28,263 nucleotides of DNA from JALYNX01 sp035292605 (lineage in GTDB: Bacteria; Actinomycetota; Acidimicrobiia; Spongiisociales; ZC4RG35), in the NCBI GenBank assembly GCA_035292605.1, contig DATDPT010000150.1:1-28263 (forward strand). Direction: 5' to 3'. The position numbers were made by a program, and so were the translations under genes. The notes below the pieces were generated by a model, which ran no database searches, was not told the DNA's origin, and was given only the letters and a program-made list of their open reading frames with translations. Below, piece after piece: positions 21,614-28,263 of the stretch. Every line of letters starts with the position of its first letter. The stretch's first letter is position 1.

Positions 21614-22191
21614 CCCGGTCCTGGGTCGGGCTCCATTTCCTCCCGCACCCTGATCGGGCCCTTTCCCTCGGGGTGGAGACCCTGCTTGTCGGCGTAGAAC
21701 CGCCGAGCCTGGTCCATGAACCGGGTGACGTCGCCGTCAAACCGGAGCAGGGGGCCCAGACCAGCGAGCCGGTTGGCAAAGTCGACATAACCGAGGACGA
21801 TCGGGACCTCGGCCTTGGCCGCGATTTGGAGGAAGCCCGATTTCCAGAAGGGAGCAGCCTGCCTCGTCCCTTCCGGCGCCATGACCAGGATCATCCGTTC
21901 GGAACGATCGATGGCGTCGACCACCTGTTGCACCAGCCCGCCGGGCTTCGACCGGTCCACCGGGATCCCGCCCAGCCATCGGAAAAAGTACCCGAAGGGC
22001 CAGCGAAACAAGGTGTGCTTGCCGATGAAGGACGCCTTCATCCGATAATGGTGCAGGGCGGCGAGGTAGATGATGAAGTCCCAGTTGCTGGTGTGAGGGC
22101 CCCCGATGATTATCAGCTTGGGGAGATCAGGCAGCTCCCCGGTGAATCTCCATCCTGTGAGCCTCAACAACTTGTCGGCGAGCCAGGTCAC
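21610..22191 (-). CDS. PlsC-like 1-acyl-glycerol-phosphate/lysophospholipid acyltransferase
   Basis: This 193-residue protein has the acyltransferase motif I HTSNWDF (HX4D form; residues 33-39), motif II around FIGKHTLFRWPFG and LGGIPVDRSKPGG, and motif III MAPEGTRQAAPFWKSGF (about 104-120). It is short, similar to the small bacterial acyltransferases that act on polar lipid or glycolipid acceptors. It has no strong transmembrane helix beyond a hydrophobic LPKLIIIGG segment, so it is likely a peripheral membrane enzyme. The start is GTG 22189-22191. It ends head-on with the CoA ligase and follows the 13-TM gene by 33 nt, making it the last gene of a four-gene minus-strand run. Confidence 0.88.
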   Translation of the reverse strand: MTWLADKLLRLTGWRFTGELPDLPKLIIIGGPHTSNWDFIIYLAALHHYRMKASFIGKHTLFRWPFGYFFRWLGGIPVDRSKPGGLVQQVVDAIDRSERMILVMAPEGTRQAAPFWKSGFLQIAAKAEVPIVLGYVDFANRLAGLGPLLRFDGDVTRFMDQARRFYADKQGLHPEGKGPIRVREEMEPDPGPG

Positions 22192-22224
22192 GGGCCGGAA
22201 TACTCCCAGACGCTCGAGGCCGAA

Positions 22225-23862
22225 TCAGTCGCCGCGGACCGGGGCCGTGCGAAACCCGTCCTGATCGACCCACACATATGACGGGCGGCCACCCACCCCT
22301 TCCACGATCTGTCTTGCCATGGCCTCGTCGACGACGCCGACGCCATCGGTCCGATAGTGGACACGAATCCGTGCCTCTTTGGGGAACACCGTCGCCAGGG
22401 GGCCGGGGTGAGAGCAGATCACGGTGACGGCAAACGGCGCCCCGAGCGGGGTGGTGTCCCTGGGGCCATCGGTCCGGATGACGGTGAAGAGATGCCAGAT
22501 GGCGATGCCGGCCAGGACGGTTAGTGAGATGGAAGTGGGTAACGATGAGGTCGACTGGTCGCCCTCACCGAGCAGTTTTCGGAAGGCAACCACCAGGACC
22601 GCGATCAGGGCGCCGGCTGCAGTGAGGCCCAGGACGAAGGCCATCCCGATCAGGTAGACCCGTCGCTGCAGGGTTCGCACCTCTTCGGTTCGGTGTCGTT
22701 GGGCCCCCCGCCAGAAGTAGTTCCACACCGCCCCGGTGGCGAGCACCGTCACTCCGAGGCCGATCAAGCCCTGTCGTGTCGGGTCCCCGGCCAAGGGCGT
22801 GTCCCAGACCGTGGTCACCAGGATGGTTCCTGCCCCGACCAAGGTTCCCAGACCGATGGCTGCCATCGAATACCCGTAGCCGATGATTGCCCGGTTGCGG
22901 CCCTCGCCCATGCGACGCCGGTGATGAACCCAGATGACAAGGGCAACCAGCAGGATCGACAGCGTGGTCGGCAACGACTCGAAGTGCCTGGCCGCGTCGA
23001 CCGTGGAGGTGAGCAGGTAGCTGAGGCCAACCGCGACCAGGGCGATCCCGGCACCGATCGTGGTGGCAAGAGCCAGGACCGAGACCGCCGCCAGGTACAC
23101 CGAGCGCAAAACCGAGGGCTCTTCGTCCCAGGCCGGCAGCCATCGCCAGGCCCAGATCGGGGCGCCCGCGATGAGGAGGCCGAGAGAGGCGGCAACGGCG
23201 TTGGAGTCGGCGTCTTGTCCCAAACTGGTATCGAGGACGGTTCCGTAGCCCTGCCCGAGCAGCCAATGGAGCACACCAACGAGGCCGACCGAGAGAGCGA
23301 TCAGCGCCGCCCCCGAACCAACGAGACGAGGCAGTTCGGAGGCATCGCCGGCTGGGGGCTCTCGCAGAGCCGTCCACCAATGAAAGGCGACCACCCCCCC
23401 GTAGACGATGAGGTTGGTCCACAGGTCGGGCCCACCGCCTTCCCCGAAGAGGTCCAATGCCACCGTGGTCACACTGCTGAAGAAGGAGGTGAGGAAGACC
23501 ACTTCGATCAGTGCCAGATACACCGGCCAGCCCGCCAGTTGGGGATGCAGCTTGCGGCGGCGCTGCTGGCGGCGCCACAGGAAGAACGAGATCGGGGACG
23601 CCACCACCAACCCGGCCAGGGCGGCCGCGATCTCGTTGGTGTTCTCGCCGGCCAGGCGATCCCCGGCGAGACCGGCTCGCGCCAGACGGGCCAGGGAGAA
23701 GGTGGCGACTCCGACCGCGATGGCAAGGATCAGATAGGGGAGGATGTCGACGCCTTCCTGGTCCGGCTGATCCGGGTGGCGCTTCCAAAGTCTCGTGATC
23801 AGGAGACCAATCCCTCCGAGGATGACCAGGAGGACGACGAGAGCGAAGACGGTGGAGGTCAT
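22225..23862 (-). CDS. 13-TM membrane protein with repeated helix pairs (DUF5671-like)
   Basis: The product is 545 residues, almost entirely hydrophobic to residue 465, then a soluble C-terminal domain of about 80 residues. A repeated unit is visible. A helix ending in an (I/V)W...W/R pattern recurs at about 81-98, 149-168, 225-244, 300-316, 368-388 and 445-463, each (except the last) followed some 20 residues later by a helix beginning with RxVYL or a related pattern (112-134, 180-200, 252-283, 324-350, 399-432). Repeat spacing is 68-77 residues. With the first two helices (5-24, 38-62) this makes 13 TM segments. The pattern resembles the DUF5671 family, which has no known function. It begins 4 nt after the single-TM gene and belongs to the rhodanese-to-acyltransferase run. 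Confidence 0.72.
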   Translation of the reverse strand: MTSTVFALVVLLVILGGIGLLITRLWKRHPDQPDQEGVDILPYLILAIAVGVATFSLARLARAGLAGDRLAGENTNEIAAALAGLVVASPISFFLWRRQQRRRKLHPQLAGWPVYLALIEVVFLTSFFSSVTTVALDLFGEGGGPDLWTNLIVYGGVVAFHWWTALREPPAGDASELPRLVGSGAALIALSVGLVGVLHWLLGQGYGTVLDTSLGQDADSNAVAASLGLLIAGAPIWAWRWLPAWDEEPSVLRSVYLAAVSVLALATTIGAGIALVAVGLSYLLTSTVDAARHFESLPTTLSILLVALVIWVHHRRRMGEGRNRAIIGYGYSMAAIGLGTLVGAGTILVTTVWDTPLAGDPTRQGLIGLGVTVLATGAVWNYFWRGAQRHRTEEVRTLQRRVYLIGMAFVLGLTAAGALIAVLVVAFRKLLGEGDQSTSSLPTSISLTVLAGIAIWHLFTVIRTDGPRDTTPLGAPFAVTVICSHPGPLATVFPKEARIRVHYRTDGVGVVDEAMARQIVEGVGGRPSYVWVDQDGFRTAPVRGD

Positions 23863-23866
23863 CTGG

Positions 23867-24292
23867 TCAGCAGTCCACTCCGTAATAGGGCCACGCCGGC
23901 TGGCTGATCACCCAGGTGCCGTCTCGGTTCACCAGGTAGAACCACTCGTCATACTCGCTCAGACCGGCGAATGGGTCTTCTGAGGGCTGGCTCAGGCGCA
24001 CGACGACCGTGGCATTGTCGGCGGTGAGCTCGACACTGACCAGTGAGGCCGAGACCCCCTCGGTGGGGGAACCAGGCCCCAGATTCGGGTCACAGTCGCC
24101 GTCGGTGTATCCGGTTGCCGCCTCCTGGTCCCCGGCGAACACGGCTTCGAGATAGGCCTGGACCGTTCCTTCCGGTGTCACCGGGTCGAGGTCGGGGGTC
24201 TCCCGAAGCAGGCCCGTAGTCACCAATGCCACCACCACGACGATCCCGGCGACAGGCAGCAGCCAACCCGGGAGCTTCCGGTCCTCGTCCAT
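23867..24292 (-). CDS. Single-TM protein with extracytoplasmic domain
   Basis: This 141-residue protein has a short cytoplasmic MDEDRKLPGW, one TM helix (LLPVAGIVVVVALVTTGLL, about 11-29), then a predicted external domain starting TPEGTVQAYLEAVFAGDQEAA, a form common in NTF2-like/DUF4878-type lumenal domains, with EWFYLVNRDGTWVISQP near the end. Two cysteines are outside the membrane: Cys in DGDCDPN and the C-terminal residue. I cannot name a family with confidence. It is 45 nt after the rhodanese stop and 4 nt before the 13-TM protein's ATG, suggesting that the two membrane proteins work together. Confidence 0.72.
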   Translation of the reverse strand: MDEDRKLPGWLLPVAGIVVVVALVTTGLLRETPDLDPVTPEGTVQAYLEAVFAGDQEAATGYTDGDCDPNLGPGSPTEGVSASLVSVELTADNATVVVRLSQPSEDPFAGLSEYDEWFYLVNRDGTWVISQPAWPYYGVDC

Positions 24293-24337
24293 GACCCCAA
24301 GTCTCGCAGAAAACGGGCCACCGGGAGGGTCAGCCCC

Positions 24338-24640
24338 TCAGTCCTGCATCCCCAACGCCTTCATCCCGCCGGCCAGGTTGGCGACATTGGCGAGCCCGTT
24401 GGTCGACAGATAGACCGCCACGCGATCGCTGCGCGCCCCGGAGCGGCAAACCACCAGCACCGCCGTCTCCTCGACCAGCTCGTGGAGACGATCGGGTATC
24501 TCGCCCATGCTGATCCGGACCACGCCGGGCAGGGTTCCCAGGGCCCATTCATGGGGCTCCCTCACGTCGAGGATGACGGCCTGGTTGACCTCGCTCCATG
24601 TTTGCCATTCGTGGGCAGGCACCTGTTCGATCGGTGGCAT
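24338..24640 (-). CDS. Single-domain rhodanese (sulfurtransferase)
   Basis: This 100-residue, GlpE/PspE-sized rhodanese domain carries VILDVREPHEWALGTLPGVV (22-41) with the conserved DVREPxE segment, and the active-site loop VVCRSGARSDR with Cys65, which would carry the persulfide. The late GLANVANLAGGMKAL matches the family's C-terminal helix. It is cytosolic and could act in sulfur transfer or cyanide/thiosulfate metabolism; the donor and acceptor are unknown. The ATG is at 24638-24640. It is divergent from purN, separated by 45 bp, and heads the four-gene minus-strand run. Confidence 0.93.
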   Translation of the reverse strand: MPPIEQVPAHEWQTWSEVNQAVILDVREPHEWALGTLPGVVRISMGEIPDRLHELVEETAVLVVCRSGARSDRVAVYLSTNGLANVANLAGGMKALGMQD

Positions 24641-24685
24641 CTGCCCTCATCGTACGTTCTACAGTCACCTCCACGTGCGACGGCC
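24641..24685. promoter_or_regulatory. 45-bp divergent intergenic region, rhodanese / purN
   Basis: TACAGT at 24660-24665 is the best plus-strand -10 candidate, 20 nt before the purN ATG at 24686. No clear purine-type operator and no strong Shine-Dalgarno are visible. The minus strand has no obvious -10 box. Confidence 0.3.
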
Positions 24686-25303
24686 ATGTCACGCCGTCGA
24701 TGGAGGCCCATCATCGACATCGGAGTTCTCGTTTCGGGTTCGGGCTCGAATCTGCAGGCCCTGATCGACACCCCTGATCTGGGTGCCGAGATCCGGGTCG
24801 TGGTCGCCGACCGGCCCGGGATCAAGGCCCTGGATCGCGCTCGGCAGGCCGGGATTCCCACCATCGTTCTTCCATGGGACGACTTCGGGTCGCGCCACGA
24901 GTTTTCTGGAGCCGTGGCAGACACCGTTGAGGGGGCGGGGGCCAAGTTGATGGTTCTCGCAGGGTTCATGCGCATCCTCTCCCCGGAGGCGGTCAATCGT
25001 TTCCCCAATCGAATACTCAACATTCACCCCTCTCTCTTGCCGGCTTTCCCCGGAGCCGACGCGGTGGCCCAGGCGCTGGCCCACGGCGTCAAGGTGACAG
25101 GCGTGACGATCCATGCAGTAGACGAGGAGGTGGATCACGGCCCGATAATCGCCCAGCGGGCGGTGCCGGTCCTTCCCGAGGACGATGTGGCCGCGCTTCA
25201 CGCCCGGATCCAGGTGCAGGAGCACGACCTCTACCCACGGGTGGTGCGTGCGTTCGTGGCGGGCGAGGCGACCGTCGTCGATGGGGAGGTGATCTGGCGG
25301 TGA
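24686..25303 (+). CDS. purN: Phosphoribosylglycinamide formyltransferase
   Basis: PurN transfers the formyl group of 10-formyl-THF to GAR in de novo purine synthesis. From ATG 24686 the product is 205 residues, normal for the family. Conserved parts are GVLVSGSGSNLQALID (13-28; phosphate-binding loop), LAGFMRILSPEAVNRFPNRI, and the catalytic triad Asn113-His115 in LNIHPSLLPAFPG and Asp150 in VDEEVDHGPIIAQ. The usual LHA/GLHAHEQAL stretch is replaced by ADAVAQAL, a mild deviation. The longer in-frame extension upstream overlaps the rhodanese and has no family similarity. The stop overlaps the purH GTG (GTGA), so the two genes are coupled, and folD follows immediately, supplying the same cofactor. 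Confidence 0.96.
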   Translation: MSRRRWRPIIDIGVLVSGSGSNLQALIDTPDLGAEIRVVVADRPGIKALDRARQAGIPTIVLPWDDFGSRHEFSGAVADTVEGAGAKLMVLAGFMRILSPEAVNRFPNRILNIHPSLLPAFPGADAVAQALAHGVKVTGVTIHAVDEEVDHGPIIAQRAVPVLPEDDVAALHARIQVQEHDLYPRVVRAFVAGEATVVDGEVIWR

Positions 25304-26799
25304 GTGTGGTGCCGGTGAAGCGGGCCCTGATCAGTGTGTATGACAAGGAGGGGCTGCTCCCGTTTGCGCAACGCCTCAGTGCAGCTGGCGTTCACATCGT
25401 TTCTTCGGGCGGAACGGCCAAGACGCTCGGTGACGCCGGGGTGGCGGTGACCACGGTTGAAGAGGTGACCGGGGCGCCGGAGACGCTCGGGGGAAGGGTC
25501 AAGACCCTCCATCCTCGGATCCACGGCGGAATCCTGGCCCGACTCGATGTCGCCTCGGACCTAGCCGACCTGGAGGCAAACGACATCGAGCCGTTCCAGT
25601 TGGTGGTGGTGAACCTCTACCCGTTTCGGGAAACGGTGGCGTCGGGTGCCGGCGCCGACGAGATCATCGAGAAGATCGACATCGGGGGCCCCGCAATGGT
25701 GCGCGCCGCCGCCAAGAACTATCGACACGTTGGGATCGTCAGTTCCCCTGAGCAGTACGACGAGGTGGCAAAGGCGGTCGAGAGCGGTGGGCTGGATGAC
25801 GACCTTCGAAAGCGGCTTGCGGCTGATGCATTCTTCAGAACCGCCTCATATGACGCCGCGATCGTGGGATGGATCGGAGAAGATCTCGTGATCCCTCTGC
25901 GCCGTGTATCGGAGTTGCGCTACGGGGAGAACCCACACCAGGAGGCGGCCCTTTACGTCGAGGACAGAACCCGGCCCTGGTGGCGGACCGCGGTCCAGTA
26001 CCAAGGCAAGGAGATGTCCTTCAACAACTATGCCGACGCCGAGGCGGCCTGGAGACTGGCCAACACCGAGCCCGGGGTGGTTGTCATTGTCAAGCACACC
26101 AACCCTTGCGGGGCGGCTCGGGGCGGGACGGTCGCCGACACCTTCGAGCGGGCCTGGGCATGTGACCCTATGTCGGCCTTCGGCGGTGTGATCGCGGTGA
26201 ACGGGATAGTGGACGAGAAAACGGCTCGATCGATCAGCGAGAAGTTCGTGGAGGTCCTCGTCTGTGCCGGCGTGACCGACGAGGCGCTCAGCGTTCTGGC
26301 CAAGAAGAGCGGGGTCCGTGTTCTCGTGGCGGCCCCACCCGGCGACGGTGATCCCGATATGGGCCGCCTGGAGCAGGGTTTCCTCGTCCAGACCCGCGAC
26401 GGGCAGGAAACCGACACCTGGGAGGTGGTGTCCGAGCGGAGCCCGACCGAGGAAGAGCAGCTCGACCTTGGCTTCGCCTGGACCGTGGCGATGAACACCA
26501 AGTCGAACGCGATCGTGATCGTCAAGGACGGAGCCGCGATCGGGGTCGGGGCCGGAGACCAGTCACGGGTGGGAGCGGCCCAGCGTGCCGTGGTCAAGGC
26601 CGAGGACCGGGCCCGGGGTGCGGTGGCTGCTTCCGATGCCTTCTTCCCGTTCCGCGACGGCCTCGACGCCCTGGCCGATGCCGGGGTGACCGCCGTGATC
26701 GAGCCCGGCGGTTCGCGCAACGACCAGGAAGTGATCGACGCCGCCAACGAGCACGGCATCGCTCTGGTGTTTGCCGGCAACCGGCATTTCCGTCACTGA
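25300..26799 (+). CDS. purH: Bifunctional AICAR transformylase/IMP cyclohydrolase
   Basis: This 499-residue enzyme performs the last two steps of IMP synthesis. The N-terminal MGS-like IMP cyclohydrolase domain covers about 1-190 (RALISVYDKEGLLPFAQ; SSGGTAKTLGDAGV; GRVKTLHPRIHGGILAR), and the C-terminal transformylase carries VELRYGE-type RVSELRYGENPHQEAALY (202-219) and Lys265-His266 in VIVKHTNPCGAA. The sequence SKEI-type MSFNNYADAEAAW is conserved. It is a little shorter than the roughly 520 residues usual, with no missing motif. The start is GTG 25300, overlapping the purN TGA. folD begins 1 nt after its stop. Confidence 0.97.
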   Translation: MSVVPVKRALISVYDKEGLLPFAQRLSAAGVHIVSSGGTAKTLGDAGVAVTTVEEVTGAPETLGGRVKTLHPRIHGGILARLDVASDLADLEANDIEPFQLVVVNLYPFRETVASGAGADEIIEKIDIGGPAMVRAAAKNYRHVGIVSSPEQYDEVAKAVESGGLDDDLRKRLAADAFFRTASYDAAIVGWIGEDLVIPLRRVSELRYGENPHQEAALYVEDRTRPWWRTAVQYQGKEMSFNNYADAEAAWRLANTEPGVVVIVKHTNPCGAARGGTVADTFERAWACDPMSAFGGVIAVNGIVDEKTARSISEKFVEVLVCAGVTDEALSVLAKKSGVRVLVAAPPGDGDPDMGRLEQGFLVQTRDGQETDTWEVVSERSPTEEEQLDLGFAWTVAMNTKSNAIVIVKDGAAIGVGAGDQSRVGAAQRAVVKAEDRARGAVAASDAFFPFRDGLDALADAGVTAVIEPGGSRNDQEVIDAANEHGIALVFAGNRHFRH

Positions 26800-26800
26800 G

Positions 26801-27646
26801 ATGAGCGCGCTGATCCTCGATGGGAAAGCGGTTGCGGCTTCGGTCAAGGCCGAGGTTGCCGAGGCGGTCGGCAAGCTCGACTACTCGCCAGGACTGGCGA
26901 CCGTGCTGGTGGGTGACGACCCCGCCTCGCACATCTACGTCAGGGGCAAACGGAGCGACGCGGCCGAGGTCGGCATCGAGTCGTTCCACAACGAGCTGGG
27001 CGCCGACGTCTCCCAGGAGGATCTCGAACAGCTCATCGACAGGCTCAATGCCGACGAGTCGATCGACGGGATCTTGGTTCAGTTGCCGTTGCCGGCTGAC
27101 CTCGATTCCGAGCGGATCGTGGAGCGAATCGCCCCGGGAAAGGACGTCGACGGGTTGCACCCCCACAACCTCGGGTTGCTCGTGCTCGACCGGCCCGGTC
27201 TCAGGCCATGCACCCCGAGTGGGATCATGCGGATCCTCGCCCACTACGACATACCGATCTCAGGCGTCCGGGCGGTCATCATCGGGAGGTCGTTCCTGGT
27301 GGGTCGGCCCTTGGCGTTGATGCTGGCGAGCCGGGGTGTGGACGCCACAGTCTCGGTCGGCCACTCCCGCACCAAGGACCTGGCGGCCGTGGCCCGGGAG
27401 GCAGACATCCTGGTGGCGGCGGTCGGCTCGGCACAGTTGGTCACTGCGGATTTCGTGAAACCGGGGGCGACGGTGATCGACGTCGGCATCAACCGGACCG
27501 AGAAGGGCATGGTGGGGGACGTCGACTTCGACTCGGTCCGGGAGGTGGCTGGGGCGATCACCCCGGTGCCGGGCGGGGTGGGCCCGATGACGAGGGCGAT
27601 GCTGTTGGTCAACACGCTGACGGCTGCCCGAGCTCGACGCGCCTGA
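26801..27646 (+). CDS. folD: Methylenetetrahydrofolate dehydrogenase/cyclohydrolase
   Basis: FolD interconverts 5,10-methylene-THF, methenyl-THF and 10-formyl-THF, the last being the cofactor of PurN and PurH. The product is 281 residues from ATG 26801, 1 nt after the purH stop; an in-frame extension to 26771 lies inside purH and is not needed. Motifs: SHIYVRGKRSDAAEVGI with catalytic Tyr46 and Lys50, GILVQLPLP (90-98), GKDVDGLHPHNLG (113-125), PCTPSGIM (136-143), VIIGRSFLVGRPLALML (159-175; NADP site) and PVPGGVGPMTRAMLLVNT (255-272). Everything is canonical. The purN-purH-folD operon joins purine synthesis with its one-carbon supply. Confidence 0.97.
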   Translation: MSALILDGKAVAASVKAEVAEAVGKLDYSPGLATVLVGDDPASHIYVRGKRSDAAEVGIESFHNELGADVSQEDLEQLIDRLNADESIDGILVQLPLPADLDSERIVERIAPGKDVDGLHPHNLGLLVLDRPGLRPCTPSGIMRILAHYDIPISGVRAVIIGRSFLVGRPLALMLASRGVDATVSVGHSRTKDLAAVAREADILVAAVGSAQLVTADFVKPGATVIDVGINRTEKGMVGDVDFDSVREVAGAITPVPGGVGPMTRAMLLVNTLTAARARRA

Positions 27647-27733
27647 TAAGGGCTGGGGTCGGGCAGCTCAGGTCGAGAACTGGCTCCGCTAGTGTCTTTG
27701 ACTCCTCAATCGTTTCTTTAGGAGCCTTCTGTC
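27647..27733. promoter_or_regulatory. Intergenic region with promoter/RBS for icd
   Basis: AGGAG at 27720-27724 is a good Shine-Dalgarno 9 nt before ATG 27734. TAGTGT at 27690-27695 is a possible -10 box with no clear -35. No stem-loop terminator for folD is apparent. Confidence 0.4.
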
Positions 27734-28263
27734 ATGGCTACACCCATCACCATGGGCCCGGACGGCCTCGCCGTGCCCGACGACCCGATCATCCCCTTCA
27801 TCGAGGGCGACGGGACGGGCCCCGACATCTGGGCCGCCTCGGTTCGTGTCTTCGACGGCGCCGTGAAGAAGGCATACGGGGATTCCAGGAAGCTGAACTG
27901 GATGGAGGTCCTAGCCGGGGAGAAGGCCCACAACGAGGTGGGATCGTGGCTTCCCGACGAGACCGTCGATGCCTTTGCCACCTTTCTGGTCGGGATCAAG
28001 GGCCCGTTGACTACACCGATCGGTGGAGGGTTCCGATCGCTCAACGTGGCTCTCCGCCAGATTCTGGATCTCTACGCGTGCGTTCGCCCGATCCGCTGGT
28101 TCGAAGGCGTTCCCTCACCGGTGAAGGAGCCTGGTCTGGTCGACATGATCATCTTCCGGGAGAACATCGAGGACGTCTACGCCGGTCTCGAATTGGAGCA
28201 AGGCACCGAGGACGTGTCGAAGCTGATCGCCTTTCTCAGGGCCGAATACGGATGGGACGTGCG
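27734..28263 (+). CDS. icd: NADP-dependent isocitrate dehydrogenase, 3' end outside window
   Basis: The first 176 residues are present and the frame is still open at the window edge. The N-terminus is of the prokaryotic NADP-ICDH (Icd) type: PDDPIIPFIEGDGTGPDIW (nucleotide/metal loop), WMEVLAGEKAHNEVGSWLPD, VGIKGPLTTPIGGGFRSLNV (substrate-binding serine and arginine region) and YACVRPIRWFEGVPSPVKEP followed by IIFRENIEDVYAGLE. This is the homodimeric E. coli-like form rather than the monomeric actinobacterial enzyme. It oxidises isocitrate to 2-oxoglutarate in the TCA cycle, giving a second TCA gene alongside sucCD at the other end of the window. It has its own Shine-Dalgarno and probably its own promoter, 87 bp after folD. 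Confidence 0.95.
   Translation, partial: MATPITMGPDGLAVPDDPIIPFIEGDGTGPDIWAASVRVFDGAVKKAYGDSRKLNWMEVLAGEKAHNEVGSWLPDETVDAFATFLVGIKGPLTTPIGGGFRSLNVALRQILDLYACVRPIRWFEGVPSPVKEPGLVDMIIFRENIEDVYAGLELEQGTEDVSKLIAFLRAEYGWDV

Noticed and set aside
24675..24764. GTG 24675, 9 nt after TACAGT, as a leaderless start before purN
   Set aside because: It is out of frame with purN and its translation shows no family similarity; ATG 24686 fits PurN.

Overview
The window is high-GC bacterial chromosome, densely packed with genes, and most likely from an actinobacterium. An Acidimicrobiia-like lineage is my guess; there is no rRNA or marker gene here to settle it. The reasons are frequent GTG and TTG starts, many starts 6-10 nt behind a TAnnnT box with no Shine-Dalgarno (leaderless style), a mycothiol-dependent (MDMPI-type) protein, and the sucCD ... 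purN-purH-folD neighbourhood seen in Streptomyces and Mycobacterium. I see no rRNA, tRNA, CRISPR array, transposase, integrase or phage gene.

Layout. (1) 1-3119: the tail of a methylmalonyl-CoA mutase cobalamin domain, sucC, sucD and an MDMPI-family gene, all overlapping and on the plus strand. The mutase makes succinyl-CoA and SucCD consumes it. (2) 3171-6450: a visibly less GC-rich accessory patch with a divergent PadR regulator/VOC protein pair sharing a 25-bp palindromic operator, a DUF169 protein, a gene-poor stretch with a tiny membrane ORF, a small membrane gene split by a -1 frame change at a GGGTTTT heptamer, and a conserved-looking hypothetical. (3) 6555-8949: LemA plus a DUF2207 membrane protein. 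(4) 8957-12751, minus strand: a SAM methyltransferase, hutI and hutH (histidine to urocanate, and the imidazolonepropionate step). hutU and hutG are not in the window. (5) 12816-14437: a CoA-binding-domain protein facing an acyl-CoA dehydrogenase. (6) 14535-16961: a heme-copper-oxidase-like 12-TM protein, an atypical crotonase and a RidA-family protein. (7) 17055-21613: kynureninase-like enzyme, tryptophan 2,3-dioxygenase and an SDR on the minus strand, divergent from a benzoate/anthranilate-type CoA ligase. (8) 21610-24640, minus strand: rhodanese, single-TM protein, a 13-TM protein built from internal repeats, and a PlsC-like acyltransferase. (9) 24686-28263: purN, purH, folD and the start of an isocitrate dehydrogenase gene.

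How the parts fit. Regions 5-7 read as a catabolic island. TDO and the kynureninase-like enzyme would turn tryptophan into anthranilate (no formamidase is recognisable). The aryl-CoA ligase could make 2-aminobenzoyl-CoA. The acyl-CoA dehydrogenase, crotonase, SDR and RidA resemble the tool-kit for breaking down the dearomatised, enamine-bearing CoA intermediates. The key flavin monooxygenase is not in the window, so this is an inference. With hutHI, roughly 21 kb of mostly amino-acid catabolic and membrane genes lie between sucD and purN, which lie much closer together in the best-known actinobacterial genomes.

The most unusual DNA-level signals are two 48-bp perfect palindromes (inside 13257-13312, and 16974-17021). 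They share identical 13-bp outer arms but have different centres whose changes are matched on both arms. Each sits between convergent genes.
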